A stretch of DNA of 64,000 bases from Eubacteriaceae bacterium (GTDB lineage: Bacteria; Bacillota; Clostridia; Lachnospirales; Lachnospiraceae): assembly GCA_902362875.1 (NCBI GenBank), contig CABIYF010000015.1:8377-72376 (forward strand), given 5' to 3'. The position numbers and the translations under genes are program-made. This document shows, one piece after another, positions 17,321-25,972 of this stretch. The notes under the pieces were generated by a model. That model had not been told where the DNA came from, made no database searches, and was given only the letters and a program-made list of their open reading frames with translations. Positions within the stretch are counted from its first letter, which is position 1. Each line of letters begins with the position of its first letter.

Positions 17321-17971
17321 ATGCGTACTATGAAGCTAGCACCATCAGTTTTTGGCGCCGGTATTGGAAATTTAAGTCAACAATTGAAAATATTAGAAGA
17401 AAATAATGTCGAATTATTACATGTTGATGTGATGGATGGACATTTTGTAGAGAAAATGGCATTTGGTCCAGATCATATCAAAATGTTAAAAGAACTCACA
17501 ACAATTCCTCTGGATGTACATCTGATGATTGAAAAGCCGGAAAGAAAGCTGGATACGATCATTGATGCCGGAGCAGATATCATTACAATTCATCAGGAAT
17601 CAACAACAAGACTTTACAGCTGTATTGAAAAGATCAAAAGCCGTGGTGTGAAAGCGGGGGTAGTTTTAAGTCCGGCAACCAATGAAGATACATTAAAATA
17701 TGTGCTGGATAAAATCGATATGATCCTTTTAATGACGATCAATCCTGGAGAAGCAGGACCGGGATTCCATGAAGAACTGCTTACAAAGATCAAAAACGTT
17801 CGTGACCTGATCGGAGATCGAGATATCGATCTGGAAGTTGACGGAGGAATTGACAACACAAACATTGCAAAATGTAAAGAAGCAGGAGTTAATGTTTTTG
17901 TATCAGGAGGATATGTATTCAAAGGCGATATTGCCGAGAAGATCAAAACACTGAGAGAAGCATTAAAATAA
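17321..17971 (+). CDS. Ribulose-phosphate 3-epimerase family protein (RPE/AlsE-like)
   Basis: 216 residues, TIM barrel. Family motifs are LAPSVFGAG, HVDVMDGHFV, DVHLMIEKPE and LEVDGGID. The usual SVNPGFGGQ loop reads TINPGEAGPGF here, which suggests a substrate other than plain ribulose 5-phosphate, for example allulose 6-phosphate or another ketose phosphate. The ATG at 17321 follows AGAGGTAAGC and is preferred to an upstream GTG at 17297. Lies between two MDR dehydrogenases and ends 12 nt before the second. A housekeeping rpe gene probably exists elsewhere. Confidence 0.87.
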   Translation: MRTMKLAPSVFGAGIGNLSQQLKILEENNVELLHVDVMDGHFVEKMAFGPDHIKMLKELTTIPLDVHLMIEKPERKLDTIIDAGADIITIHQESTTRLYSCIEKIKSRGVKAGVVLSPATNEDTLKYVLDKIDMILLMTINPGEAGPGFHEELLTKIKNVRDLIGDRDIDLEVDGGIDNTNIAKCKEAGVNVFVSGGYVFKGDIAEKIKTLREALK

Positions 17972-17983
17972 GGAGAAATAACT

Positions 17984-19033
17984 ATGAAAGCATTAAGATT
18001 TTATGACGTACAGGATTTAAGATATGAAGATGCACCCGACCCAGTCATCGAAAAACCAGATGATGTCATCGTAAAGGTAAAAGCAGTCGGAATCTGTGGT
18101 TCCGATATTGCAAGATACCGAAATCTTGGGCCATATGTACCAGGAAATGTATGGGGACATGAATTTTGCGGTGAAGTTGTTGAAGTCGGGGAAGGTGTTA
18201 AGAATTTAAAACCGGGAGACCGTGTCGTAGGATGCCCAAACATGGTATGCCACGAATGTGAATACTGCAAGAGTGGTCATCCATCCAGATGCGAAAACTT
18301 AAACACAATTGGAGCTTATGTACCAGGAGCTTACGCAGAATACATCAAACTCCCAGAAATCAACTTTGTAAAAATGGCAGACAGCATGAGTTACGAACAG
18401 GGTGCTTTAGTAGAACCAGCGACTGTTGCGATTCATGGTCTGTATCAGACAAGTATCAAAATGGGATACGAAGTAGCTGTTGTCGGATGTGGAAATATCG
18501 GTCTGATGGCAATCGCATGGGCGAAAGCTTTCGGAGCAAAGAGAGTATTTGCAATTGATATTGACGATGCACAGTTACAGTTAGCAAAAGAATTTGGAGC
18601 TGACGTTCTGATCAATTCAACAGATATCGACTTCCATGATGAAATTCGTAAATATGGAAATGGAGTTGACCTTGCGATCGAATCCGCAGGAAATCCATTT
18701 ACAGCAGCCAGAGTTTTAGGTTTACCTCATAAAGGAGGAGAGGTTGTCTACATGGGAATTCCATATGCAGACGTACCAATCCCTAGATTTTACTTTGAAC
18801 GTATCATGAGAAATGAATTACATGTCATCGGTTCATGGTGTACGATCTCTGCTCCATATCCAGGAAAAGAATGGACAAATGCAGTAGAATACATCGGTTC
18901 AGGTAAAGTTGACGTCCTCGGTATGGTAACACATCAGGTAAACTTAAGCGAAGGCCCAGAAATGTTTAAGAAGATCATTGCTAATCCGAAAGGATATGGA
19001 AAAGTCTTATTGTATCCAGAAGAAGACAGATAG
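17984..19033 (+). CDS. gatD: Zinc MDR dehydrogenase, galactitol-1-phosphate 5-dehydrogenase-like
   Basis: 349 residues. Zinc residues C38 (GICGSD), H59-E60 (GHE) and C89, C92, C95, C103; Rossmann motif VGCGNIGLMAIAWAKAFGA with FAIDID downstream. Tail motif GSWCTISAPYPGKEW resembles GatD-type enzymes and is shared with the enzyme at 16196 (GSWLSYSAPFPGHEW). It would oxidise the PTS product to a ketose phosphate with NAD. AGGAG precedes the ATG. The symbol is a family-level guess; either of the two could be the true GatD. Confidence 0.85.
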   Translation: MKALRFYDVQDLRYEDAPDPVIEKPDDVIVKVKAVGICGSDIARYRNLGPYVPGNVWGHEFCGEVVEVGEGVKNLKPGDRVVGCPNMVCHECEYCKSGHPSRCENLNTIGAYVPGAYAEYIKLPEINFVKMADSMSYEQGALVEPATVAIHGLYQTSIKMGYEVAVVGCGNIGLMAIAWAKAFGAKRVFAIDIDDAQLQLAKEFGADVLINSTDIDFHDEIRKYGNGVDLAIESAGNPFTAARVLGLPHKGGEVVYMGIPYADVPIPRFYFERIMRNELHVIGSWCTISAPYPGKEWTNAVEYIGSGKVDVLGMVTHQVNLSEGPEMFKKIIANPKGYGKVLLYPEEDR

Positions 19034-19046
19034 GAGGAAATACGTT

Positions 19047-19586
19047 ATGAGAATGAATACGATCATCGAAGAATTAGACAGATCTTCAAAAACGATCGCT
19101 CCTGAGAAACTTCAGGAAGTGATCAAGAAGATCAAAGAACATAAACGTATTTTCGTCTATGGGACAGGACGTTCAGGATTAATGTTAAAAGCATTTGCAA
19201 TGCGCTTGATGCAGATCGGATTAAATTCCTATGTTGTCGGCGAGACAACAACACCATCTGTTCAGGAGGGTGACCTCCTGATCGTGGCTTCTGCTTCAGG
19301 AGAGACAGGAAGTGTATGCATGACAGCTGAGTCAGCAGTGAAACAGGGAGTTGACTTGATCGTGATATCTTCTGCACCAGAATCAACACTTGGAAAGATT
19401 CACACACCAGATATCGAGATTGAAGCAGCCACCAAATTTGCGACATCCAAGGTCAGCGTACAGCCACTTGGAAGCCTGTTTGAACAGATGCTTTTAATGG
19501 TATTTGACACGATCATCCTTGAGATGAGTGAGGAAAAAGAAGGAAGCAACGAAGATATGGCAAAACGCCATGCAAGTTTAGAATAG
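19047..19586 (+). CDS. hxlB: 6-phospho-3-hexuloisomerase (SIS domain)
   Basis: 179 residues, SIS fold with VYGTGRSGLMLKAFAMRL, SASGETGS and the C-terminal ATSKVSVQPLGSLFEQ typical of PHI enzymes, which interconvert D-arabino-3-hexulose 6-phosphate and fructose 6-phosphate. AGGAGG is 8-9 nt before the chosen ATG; a longer frame starting at 18978 lies inside the previous gene. No hexulose-6-phosphate synthase (HxlA) is present in the island, so formaldehyde fixation is unlikely. It may isomerise a 3-keto sugar phosphate made by one of the dehydrogenases. Confidence 0.9.
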   Translation: MRMNTIIEELDRSSKTIAPEKLQEVIKKIKEHKRIFVYGTGRSGLMLKAFAMRLMQIGLNSYVVGETTTPSVQEGDLLIVASASGETGSVCMTAESAVKQGVDLIVISSAPESTLGKIHTPDIEIEAATKFATSKVSVQPLGSLFEQMLLMVFDTIILEMSEEKEGSNEDMAKRHASLE

Positions 19587-19633
19587 ATATTAACAGATTC
19601 AGGTATTGATAAGTATTAGTATTAGGTATTAAC
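19585..19633. promoter_or_regulatory. Three AGRTATTRAY motifs before the epimerase gene
   Basis: AGATATTAAC at 19585, AGGTATTGAT at 19601 and AGGTATTAAC at 19624, between the isomerase stop and the epimerase ribosome-binding site. They resemble the 21-bp operator repeats at 10621-10683 but are spaced 16 and 23 bp. A shared regulator with the divergent operon is possible. Confidence 0.4.
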
Positions 19634-19655
19634 AGACAGAAAGAAGGAGAACAAA

Positions 19656-20555
19656 ATGCAGAATAATGTAGGATTACAGACAGCATATTGGAGTGGAACA
19701 ACACCAGCATTAGATATTCATCAGATTATCGAGCTGACAAAAAAGGCTAATATGGATACGATCGAATTAAAAGCAGGAGATTTTGTTCCATTAACAACAG
19801 AAGGAAGGGCAGCACTTAGAAAAGAAATCGAAGATGCAGGGCTTTCTATTACGATCAATGGAACTGGTTTAAGACCAGAAAGAGATGTATCAAGTTCTGA
19901 CGAAGAATCTCACAAAGCAGGAATCAAACATTTATGCCATATGTTAGATTTAAGCAAAGAAATGGGAGCAAAACTGTTCTCCGGAATCCCTTATGGATTA
20001 TGGAATACACGTCCAGGAGCAGACGATGATGCGATCGCAATGAAAAAAGAACGCAGAACCAATGCAGTCAGAGGTTTAAAAGAAGTTGCAAAACATGCCG
20101 AAGAAGTAGGTGTTGTGATCTGTCTTGAGATTGTAAACCGTTTCGAACAGTATATCGCAAATACAGCAGAAGAAGGAATCGCGATCTGCGAAGAGATCAA
20201 CAATCCATACTGCAAACTGCTGTTAGATACATTCCATATGAATATTGAAGAAGACTATATCCCAGATGCGATCAGAGCAGCTTCTGATAAAGGATATTTA
20301 GGATATATCCATATCGGAGAAGCAAACCGAAAGATTCCAAATGGTGAAAAGAAGACAAATATCGATTGGGAAGCAATCGCAGCAACGATCAAAGATATCG
20401 GTTATGATGGACCATTTGTTATGGAACCATTCGTACTGGAAAGTTCATCTAGTGCAAAGAGTGTTTCTTTATGGAGAGAGATCAAAGATGGTACAAATAT
20501 TGATGGTCTGGTAGCAGATGCAGCAGCAGGTGTCAAATTCTTTAAGAGTCTTTAA
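19656..20555 (+). CDS. Sugar epimerase, D-tagatose/D-psicose 3-epimerase family
   Basis: 299 residues, xylose-isomerase-like TIM barrel. The four metal/catalytic positions of the family are visible: E158 (LEIVNRFE), D191 (LLLDTFHMNIEE), H219 (YIHIGE) and E257 (VMEPF), with R225 after HIGEANR. E158-D191 spacing equals that of characterised psicose 3-epimerases. It would epimerise a free or phosphorylated ketose at C3. AGAAGGAG precedes the ATG. Lies between the PHI-like isomerase and the PfkB kinase. Substrate uncertain. Confidence 0.88.
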   Translation: MQNNVGLQTAYWSGTTPALDIHQIIELTKKANMDTIELKAGDFVPLTTEGRAALRKEIEDAGLSITINGTGLRPERDVSSSDEESHKAGIKHLCHMLDLSKEMGAKLFSGIPYGLWNTRPGADDDAIAMKKERRTNAVRGLKEVAKHAEEVGVVICLEIVNRFEQYIANTAEEGIAICEEINNPYCKLLLDTFHMNIEEDYIPDAIRAASDKGYLGYIHIGEANRKIPNGEKKTNIDWEAIAATIKDIGYDGPFVMEPFVLESSSSAKSVSLWREIKDGTNIDGLVADAAAGVKFFKSL

Positions 20556-20578
20556 TTCAGAGCATTGGAGGAAATGAT

Positions 20579-21514
20579 ATGATCACAACAGTAACATTAA
20601 ATGCATCCATTGACAAAGCTTATCATATGACAGAAAAAATTGAAAATGGGACTGTTATGCGTGTCGCAAAAACAGATAACAGTGCCGGAGGAAAGGGCTT
20701 AAATGTCGCAAGAGTTATCAAACTCTGTGGCGTTGATTCAAAGGCAACCGGTCTGGTCGGCGGATTTAATGGACAATATCTGGAATCACTTCTCGATGCA
20801 GACGGGATTGACCATGAATTTGGGCATATCCAGGGAGAGACAAGAAGCTGTATCAATATCTTAGATCCAGGATACGGATCAACAGAATATTTAGAGGGCG
20901 GATGCAATGTCACAAAAGAAGAAGAAGCAGACTTCCTAAACAAATTCCCAGAAATCATAAAAGACAGTGACGTTGTAACAATCTCTGGAAGTGCTCCAAA
21001 AGACATGGGCAAAGATATTTACCAGAAACTGATCAAAGTGATCAAAGACCAGGGCAAACAGGTCATTTTAGATACAAGCGGTGAATACCTTGAAAAAGGA
21101 TTGGAAAGCCAGCCGACAATGGTAAAACCAAACGAAGATGAGATTGAATTATTATTCCATACAAAGATTCAAAGTAAAGACGAAGTCATTACATACGCAA
21201 AAAGAATTTACGAAGAAAAGAAAATTCCTTATGTCGTTATCTCACTTGGTGGAGATGGAGCATTGTTAGTTTGCGAAAAAGGTATTTATCAGGGGAAACC
21301 ACCAAAGATCGAAGTTGCCAATACAGTTGGATGTGGAGATTCCATGGTAGGAGCATTTGCGGTAGCTCTGGAGAAGAAGATGGAACCAGAAGAAGCATTA
21401 AAATATGCGGTTTCCGTAGCATCAGCAAATGCATTATCTCCACATACAGGAAGATTTGATCCAAAAGACAGAGATGAGATCATTCAGAATGTTGAGATCA
21501 TAAAATTAGCATAG
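20579..21514 (+). CDS. PfkB-family kinase (tagatose-6-phosphate / 1-phosphofructokinase type)
   Basis: 311 residues, ribokinase fold. N-terminal TLNASIDKAYH and GGKGLNVAR (37-45), then GCGDSMVGAFA with catalytic base D254 in the anion hole. The family phosphorylates tagatose 6-phosphate or fructose 1-phosphate to the 1,6-bisphosphate. GGAGG precedes the ATG. Followed 13 nt later by a class II bisphosphate aldolase, the standard pairing in the tagatose-6-phosphate pathway. Confidence 0.92.
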   Translation: MITTVTLNASIDKAYHMTEKIENGTVMRVAKTDNSAGGKGLNVARVIKLCGVDSKATGLVGGFNGQYLESLLDADGIDHEFGHIQGETRSCINILDPGYGSTEYLEGGCNVTKEEEADFLNKFPEIIKDSDVVTISGSAPKDMGKDIYQKLIKVIKDQGKQVILDTSGEYLEKGLESQPTMVKPNEDEIELLFHTKIQSKDEVITYAKRIYEEKKIPYVVISLGGDGALLVCEKGIYQGKPPKIEVANTVGCGDSMVGAFAVALEKKMEPEEALKYAVSVASANALSPHTGRFDPKDRDEIIQNVEIIKLA

Positions 21515-21527
21515 AAAGGACAAGGTT

Positions 21528-22376
21528 ATGTTAGTAACATCAAAAGAATTACTGTTAAAAGCACAAGAAGGCGGATATGCCGTAGGTGCATTTAATGTAG
21601 AAAATATGGAAATGGTACAGGCAGTTTTAGCAGCAGCAGAAGAATTAAATTCACCAGTTATCATGCAGACAACACCATCTACAGTAAAATATGCAGGCCT
21701 TGATTATTATCTTGCAAATGTTGAGGCAGCAGCAAAAAGAACAAAAGTTCCAGTTGTTATGCATTTAGATCATGGAAATAGTTTTGAACTTGCAATGCAG
21801 GCATACAGAACAGGATATACATCTATCATGATCGATGGATCTCATGAATCATTTGAAGATAATATTGCAGTCAGCAAAGCAGTTGCAGATGCATGCCATC
21901 CTGGAAAAGTTCCAGTAGAAGCAGAACTTGGAAAAGTTGGTGGAAAAGAAGATGATCTTGATGGTGGAGATGATAATCCATACACAGACCCACAGGAAGC
22001 AAAAGAATTTGTGGAAAGAACAGGCGTTGATTCTCTTGCAGTCGGAATCGGTACAGCACATGGTGTATACAAAGGAGAACCCAAACTTCAGTTTGATATC
22101 TTAAGCCAGATCAGAGAAGTTGTAGATATTCCTTTAGTACTTCATGGAACAAGCGGTGTACCAGATGAAGCAGTAGAAGAATGTATCAAACGTGGAATCT
22201 GCAAAGTAAACTACGCAACAGATCTTCGAATTGCATTTACAAATGGATTAAATAAATATCTGGCAGAAAATCCAGATACGATCGATCCTAAGAAATACAG
22301 TGCAGCAGGACGAGAAGAAGTAAAGAAATATGTTATGAGCAAGATGAAAGTCTGCGGTAGTGTTGGAAAAGCATAA
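21528..22376 (+). CDS. gatY: Class II fructose/tagatose-bisphosphate aldolase
   Basis: 282 residues, zinc-dependent class II aldolase. D81-H82 (HLDHG), H178 (GTAHGVYKG) and H206 (LHGTSG) are the active-site and zinc residues, offset by one to two from GatY of E. coli. It cleaves tagatose or fructose 1,6-bisphosphate into DHAP and glyceraldehyde 3-phosphate. AAAGGAC precedes the ATG. Directly behind the PfkB kinase, so the pair closes the route from ketose 6-phosphate into glycolysis. Symbol at family level. Confidence 0.92.
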   Translation: MLVTSKELLLKAQEGGYAVGAFNVENMEMVQAVLAAAEELNSPVIMQTTPSTVKYAGLDYYLANVEAAAKRTKVPVVMHLDHGNSFELAMQAYRTGYTSIMIDGSHESFEDNIAVSKAVADACHPGKVPVEAELGKVGGKEDDLDGGDDNPYTDPQEAKEFVERTGVDSLAVGIGTAHGVYKGEPKLQFDILSQIREVVDIPLVLHGTSGVPDEAVEECIKRGICKVNYATDLRIAFTNGLNKYLAENPDTIDPKKYSAAGREEVKKYVMSKMKVCGSVGKA

Positions 22377-22412
22377 AACGGACAGGTCTTTGGAAGCGTA
22401 GGTAAGTATCAA

Positions 22413-23294
22413 ATGGAATATATTTTAAATAATGAACAACTTACAGTAACATTTACTACAAAAGGGGGAACCATATCTTCCATCGAAGATTCTCAGGGAA
22501 TCGAATATCTCTGGCAGGGGGATGCAGCGTACTGGAGCGGACAGGCACCAGTCTTATTCCCGATCTGCGGAGGTTTAAGAGATGACAAAGCTCTGATCGG
22601 AGACGATCTGGAAACACAGATGCCAAGACATGGGATCGTAAGAAAACGTGAGTGGAACATGATCGAAAAAGACGAAAAACATATCGTATTTGAGATAACA
22701 TCCAACATTGAAACAAAAGTGATGTTTCCATATGATTTCCGTCTGCTTGCAAAATATACACTGGAAGGCAGGTCATTAAAGATCACATACGAAGTAGAGA
22801 ATACAGACACGAAGAAATTCCCATTCTTTACAGGAGGCCATCCAGGATTTAATTGTCCGTTGGTTTCAGGAGAAGAATACACAGACTACGAGATCGTGTT
22901 TGAACAAAAAGAAACATGTACGGTTCCGACACCAGTTCCAGAGACAGGTCTGGTTGATATGGAACACAGATCCGTATATCTGGAGAATTCAGACACAGTG
23001 GAATTAAACCATGAAATGTTCGAAATTGATGCAGTCATCTTGGATGAACTGAAATCAAGAAAATTAAAACTTATTTCCAAGAAAAGCGGCAAAGGAATCG
23101 AGATGGAATACAAAGACTTCCCATACTTGATCCTGTGGTCCAGTGCAAATCATGGAAACTTTGTTGCAATCGAGCCATGGACAGGATTGTCAACATGCAG
23201 CGATGAAGGCGATCATTTTGAAGAAAAAAGAAATGTACAGAGCGTAGAAGCAGGAGAAAGCAAGGAGTACAGTTATTCAGTTTCTATATTATAA
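22413..23294 (+). CDS. Aldose 1-epimerase family protein (LacX-like)
   Basis: 293 residues, galactose mutarotase-like beta-sandwich: GGTISSIEDSQGIEYLWQGD near the N terminus, PRHGIVRKREW and GGHPGFNCPL in the middle, IEPWTGLSTCSD near the end. This is the LacX subgroup found at the end of lac/tagatose operons, whose substrate is not settled. 36 nt after the aldolase and before a terminator, so it is the last gene of the PTS operon. Mutarotation of a sugar or sugar phosphate intermediate is inferred. Confidence 0.88.
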   Translation: MEYILNNEQLTVTFTTKGGTISSIEDSQGIEYLWQGDAAYWSGQAPVLFPICGGLRDDKALIGDDLETQMPRHGIVRKREWNMIEKDEKHIVFEITSNIETKVMFPYDFRLLAKYTLEGRSLKITYEVENTDTKKFPFFTGGHPGFNCPLVSGEEYTDYEIVFEQKETCTVPTPVPETGLVDMEHRSVYLENSDTVELNHEMFEIDAVILDELKSRKLKLISKKSGKGIEMEYKDFPYLILWSSANHGNFVAIEPWTGLSTCSDEGDHFEEKRNVQSVEAGESKEYSYSVSIL

Positions 23295-23371
23295 ATGAAG
23301 AATTTCTTCTATATAAGAATGTATTTCTTCTATATATAAATGTTTCTGTACAATAAATGAAAGTAAAAGAT

Positions 23372-23410
23372 AAGGGCTGTTGCAGGAATGAGATCTTGCA
23401 GCATGCCCTT
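23372..23410 (+). terminator. Terminator at the end of the PTS operon
   Basis: AAGGGC at 23372-23377 pairs with GCCCTT at 23405-23410, with an inner TTGCAG/CTTGCAG stem, followed by ATTTTTGTTT. It separates the LacX-like gene from sn-glycerol-1-phosphate dehydrogenase. Read-through or a second promoter would be needed to express the two downstream genes. Confidence 0.75.
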
Positions 23411-23440
23411 ATTTTTGTTTGAGATCAGGAGGCATAAATT

Positions 23441-24730
23441 ATGAAGATCAATATCAAAGAATTTACAGGAAAATGCAGCTGTCAAAGGGATCATCAATTG
23501 GTTGTTGATGATGTGATCTTGGAAGAAGGTGCATTAAAAAAACTGCCGGAGATATTAAAGAAAGAACCATATGATCAGTATAAACATCTGGTTATAGTCT
23601 GTGATGACAATACATACGAAGCAGCAGGAAAAGAAGTCGAGAAATTATTAAGTCCAATCCCAGTGATCAAATTAGATCCAGACAATCTCCATGCCAATGA
23701 GATCGGAGTTGCAAAAGTCAAAGAACAGTTAGATCCGATCAAAGAAGTTGACTGTATGATCGCAGTCGGCTCAGGAACAGTCCACGATCTGACAAGATAC
23801 AATGCATATCAAAGAAAGATTCCATTTATCTCAGTTCCAACAGCAGCCAGTGTCGATGGATATGTATCCACAGTTGCGGCAATGTCATGGTATGGTTTTA
23901 AGAAAAGCATGATCGCGGAGTCACCAATCCTGGTCGTCGCAGACAGCCGCATCATCACAGATGCCCCAATGAGACTGACAGCCTCCGGAGTCGGAGATTT
24001 ATTAGGAAAATACACAGCACTTGCAGACTGGAAGATCACAAATATTCTGGATGGAGAATATATCTGCGACAGAATCTGTGAAATGGAATATGATGCATTA
24101 GATAAATTAAAAGAATCTTTAGACGGATTATGCAACCGGGATATCAAGGCATATGAAGAATTAATGTACGGATTATTATTATCCGGACTGGCAATGCAGA
24201 TGACAGGACATTCCCGCCCGGCATCCGGAGCAGAACATCACATGGCACATTTCTGGGAAATGGCAGTCATCAACGAAGAGATTGATGCATATCACGGAGA
24301 AAAAGTGGGAGTCGGACTGATTCAGGTAAGCGACATCTATCATGAAGCAGTGAAATACCTCAAAGAAGGAAACTTTAAATTAAAAGATCATGTAGAGATT
24401 GAGACAGATCTTATCGAAAAGACATTTACCAACAAAGAATTATGCGAAAGCATCAAAAAGACAAACGATCCAAATCTGTTAGAACTCATTGATCCGAAAG
24501 TATTAAAAGAAAAAACAGGCGAGATTATAAAGATCATCGAAGAGATTCCAAAAGCAGATGAGATCGTTGCAATGTTAGAAAAAGTACACGGAGTAAAAAG
24601 CTTAGAAGACATCGGATTTACACCAGATATGAAAGAAAAGACAGCAAGAGTGGCACCATATATCCGCGACCGAATTACATTCTTAAGAATCCTGAAATTC
24701 TATGATTTCTACGATCAGGTAATTAAATAG
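23441..24730 (+). CDS. egsA: sn-Glycerol-1-phosphate dehydrogenase (AraM/EgsA family)
   Basis: 429 residues, iron-containing-alcohol-dehydrogenase-like fold. NAD motif GSGTVHDLTRY and VPTAASVDGY; metal ligands D186 (GVGDLLGK), H266 (AEHHMAHF) and H285 (YHGEKVGVG), matching Ni/Zn G1PDH proteins. It reduces DHAP to sn-glycerol 1-phosphate with NADH. Homologues such as B. subtilis AraM often sit in sugar operons. AGGAGG precedes the ATG. It ends 12 nt before a HAD phosphatase, so DHAP made by the aldolase could become glycerol 1-phosphate and then glycerol, oxidising NADH. Confidence 0.9.
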   Translation: MKINIKEFTGKCSCQRDHQLVVDDVILEEGALKKLPEILKKEPYDQYKHLVIVCDDNTYEAAGKEVEKLLSPIPVIKLDPDNLHANEIGVAKVKEQLDPIKEVDCMIAVGSGTVHDLTRYNAYQRKIPFISVPTAASVDGYVSTVAAMSWYGFKKSMIAESPILVVADSRIITDAPMRLTASGVGDLLGKYTALADWKITNILDGEYICDRICEMEYDALDKLKESLDGLCNRDIKAYEELMYGLLLSGLAMQMTGHSRPASGAEHHMAHFWEMAVINEEIDAYHGEKVGVGLIQVSDIYHEAVKYLKEGNFKLKDHVEIETDLIEKTFTNKELCESIKKTNDPNLLELIDPKVLKEKTGEIIKIIEEIPKADEIVAMLEKVHGVKSLEDIGFTPDMKEKTARVAPYIRDRITFLRILKFYDFYDQVIK

Positions 24731-24742
24731 GAGGAAAATCAA

Positions 24743-25522
24743 ATGTTTGAAAAAATCAAATGTTTTATCCTCGATATGGATGGAACAATCTACCTTGGAA
24801 ATGAACTGTTTCCATTTACAAAAGACTTTTTAAAGAAAGTAGAGGACACAGGAAGAGAATATTACTTCTTCACAAATAATTCCTCCAAAAGCCAGCAGGC
24901 TTATATAGAGAAACTTGCCAGACTTGGAATACAGATCAAAAAAGAACAAATGATGATCTCAAGTCATGTCATCATAAAATACCTAAAAGAATACTATGAC
25001 AAAAAAAGTATTTATGTCGTAGGAACGCCGTCACTGATACAGGAATTTGAGTCCTTCGACATGAACCTCACCGAAGAAGATCCAGACATCGTAGTCCTTG
25101 GATTTGACACCACACTAACCTATGAGAAACTATCCAAAGCATGTCATTATATCAGAAATGGATGCACCTATTTTGGAATCAATCCCGACTGGAACTGCCC
25201 AATGGAAGGAGGAACCTTCATTCCAGACTGCGGTTCCATGGCAAAATTAATCGAAGCCTCAACAGGAAAATTCCCAGAATTCTTTGGAAAACCATCGAAA
25301 CATACACTGGATTACATCATAAAAGAAACAGGATATCAGCCAGAGGAAATTGCAATTGTGGGCGATCGGTTATATACAGATATTGCAGTTGCAGATGGAA
25401 GCGATGTTACATCAATATTGGTTCTGAGCGGGGAGAGTACAAGAGAAGACGTGGAAAAAAGTGATGTGAAACCAGATGTGGTGGTTGAGAATTTGGTTGA
25501 GATTTGTGAGTTGGCCAATTGA
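24743..25522 (+). CDS. HAD-IIA family phosphatase (NagD-like)
   Basis: 259 residues. Motif I is D11-M-D13-GTIYLG, motif II is FTNNSSKS, motif III and the acidic pair are KPSKHTLDY and GDRLYTDIAVA. The C2-type cap lies between about 85 and 180. NagD-like HADs remove phosphate from small phosphomonoesters such as sugar or glycerol phosphates. AGGAGG precedes the ATG. Coupled to the glycerol-1-phosphate dehydrogenase, so glycerol 1-phosphate is the obvious candidate substrate, but this is inference. Its stop is followed within 10 nt by the type I repeat. Confidence 0.88.
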   Translation: MFEKIKCFILDMDGTIYLGNELFPFTKDFLKKVEDTGREYYFFTNNSSKSQQAYIEKLARLGIQIKKEQMMISSHVIIKYLKEYYDKKSIYVVGTPSLIQEFESFDMNLTEEDPDIVVLGFDTTLTYEKLSKACHYIRNGCTYFGINPDWNCPMEGGTFIPDCGSMAKLIEASTGKFPEFFGKPSKHTLDYIIKETGYQPEEIAIVGDRLYTDIAVADGSDVTSILVLSGESTREDVEKSDVKPDVVVENLVEICELAN

Positions 25523-25531
25523 AGTCTTTCT

Positions 25532-25762
25532 GTATATGATAAAAAATAAATAATAGTCTGGAAAAGCAGCTAGAGAATTTTGCACGTGTTTTTGACAAGT
25601 CGCTTATCCGCTCAATTTCCTGCGATAACTCGCCTTCAAGGGTATTCAAATCATAAGTCTTTGAGGCTCAAACAATCGCCCAATTGAGCTACGAACTTTT
25701 CAAAAACACGGCAAAATTCTAATGCTGCTTTTCCAGACCATTATTTATTTTTTATCATATAC
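25532..25762. repeat. Type I large palindromic element, copy B
   Basis: 231 nt. Outer arms of 39 nt pair with one mismatch; P2 25585-25600/25695-25710 has 15 of 16 pairs; P3 25610-25617/25682-25689 has 8; P4 25632-25639/25661-25667 has 7 plus a bulge. Compared with copy A, P3 changes at three positions and P4 at one with the partner changed to match, while TCAAGGGTA, GCTCAAACAA and TAACTCGCC/G stay fixed. It lies right after the HAD gene, between convergent genes. Confidence 0.75.
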
Positions 25763-25808
25763 CTGAAGGTTATAGTGCTGAACCCACAATATGGTGGAAA
25801 TTCGATAG

Positions 25809-25972
25809 GGTGTGTATGGAGAATGGTATTGGCTGATAATTTTTGTATTCATGAACGGAAGGTCAAAGAAACTTATGAACACCGATTTGTCGAGATATTT
25901 GAAAGTATAAAAACTTGTATTCTGTCTTGAAAAACCTAATTTACAGCCAATAACATTCTCCACACACATCCA
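25809..25972. repeat. Type II imperfect palindrome, copy B
   Basis: Arms GGGTGTGTATGGAGAATGG (from 25809) and CATTCTCCACACACATCC (to about 25972) are inverted repeats, with an AT-rich centre containing TCGACAAATCG-like sequence in reverse orientation, shared with 8555-8737. No coding region detected between 25763 and 26001. Confidence 0.55.

Noticed and set aside
19047..19586. Ribulose monophosphate formaldehyde pathway suggested by the HxlB homologue
   Set aside because: No hexulose-6-phosphate synthase is present; the nearby barrel protein has RPE motifs.
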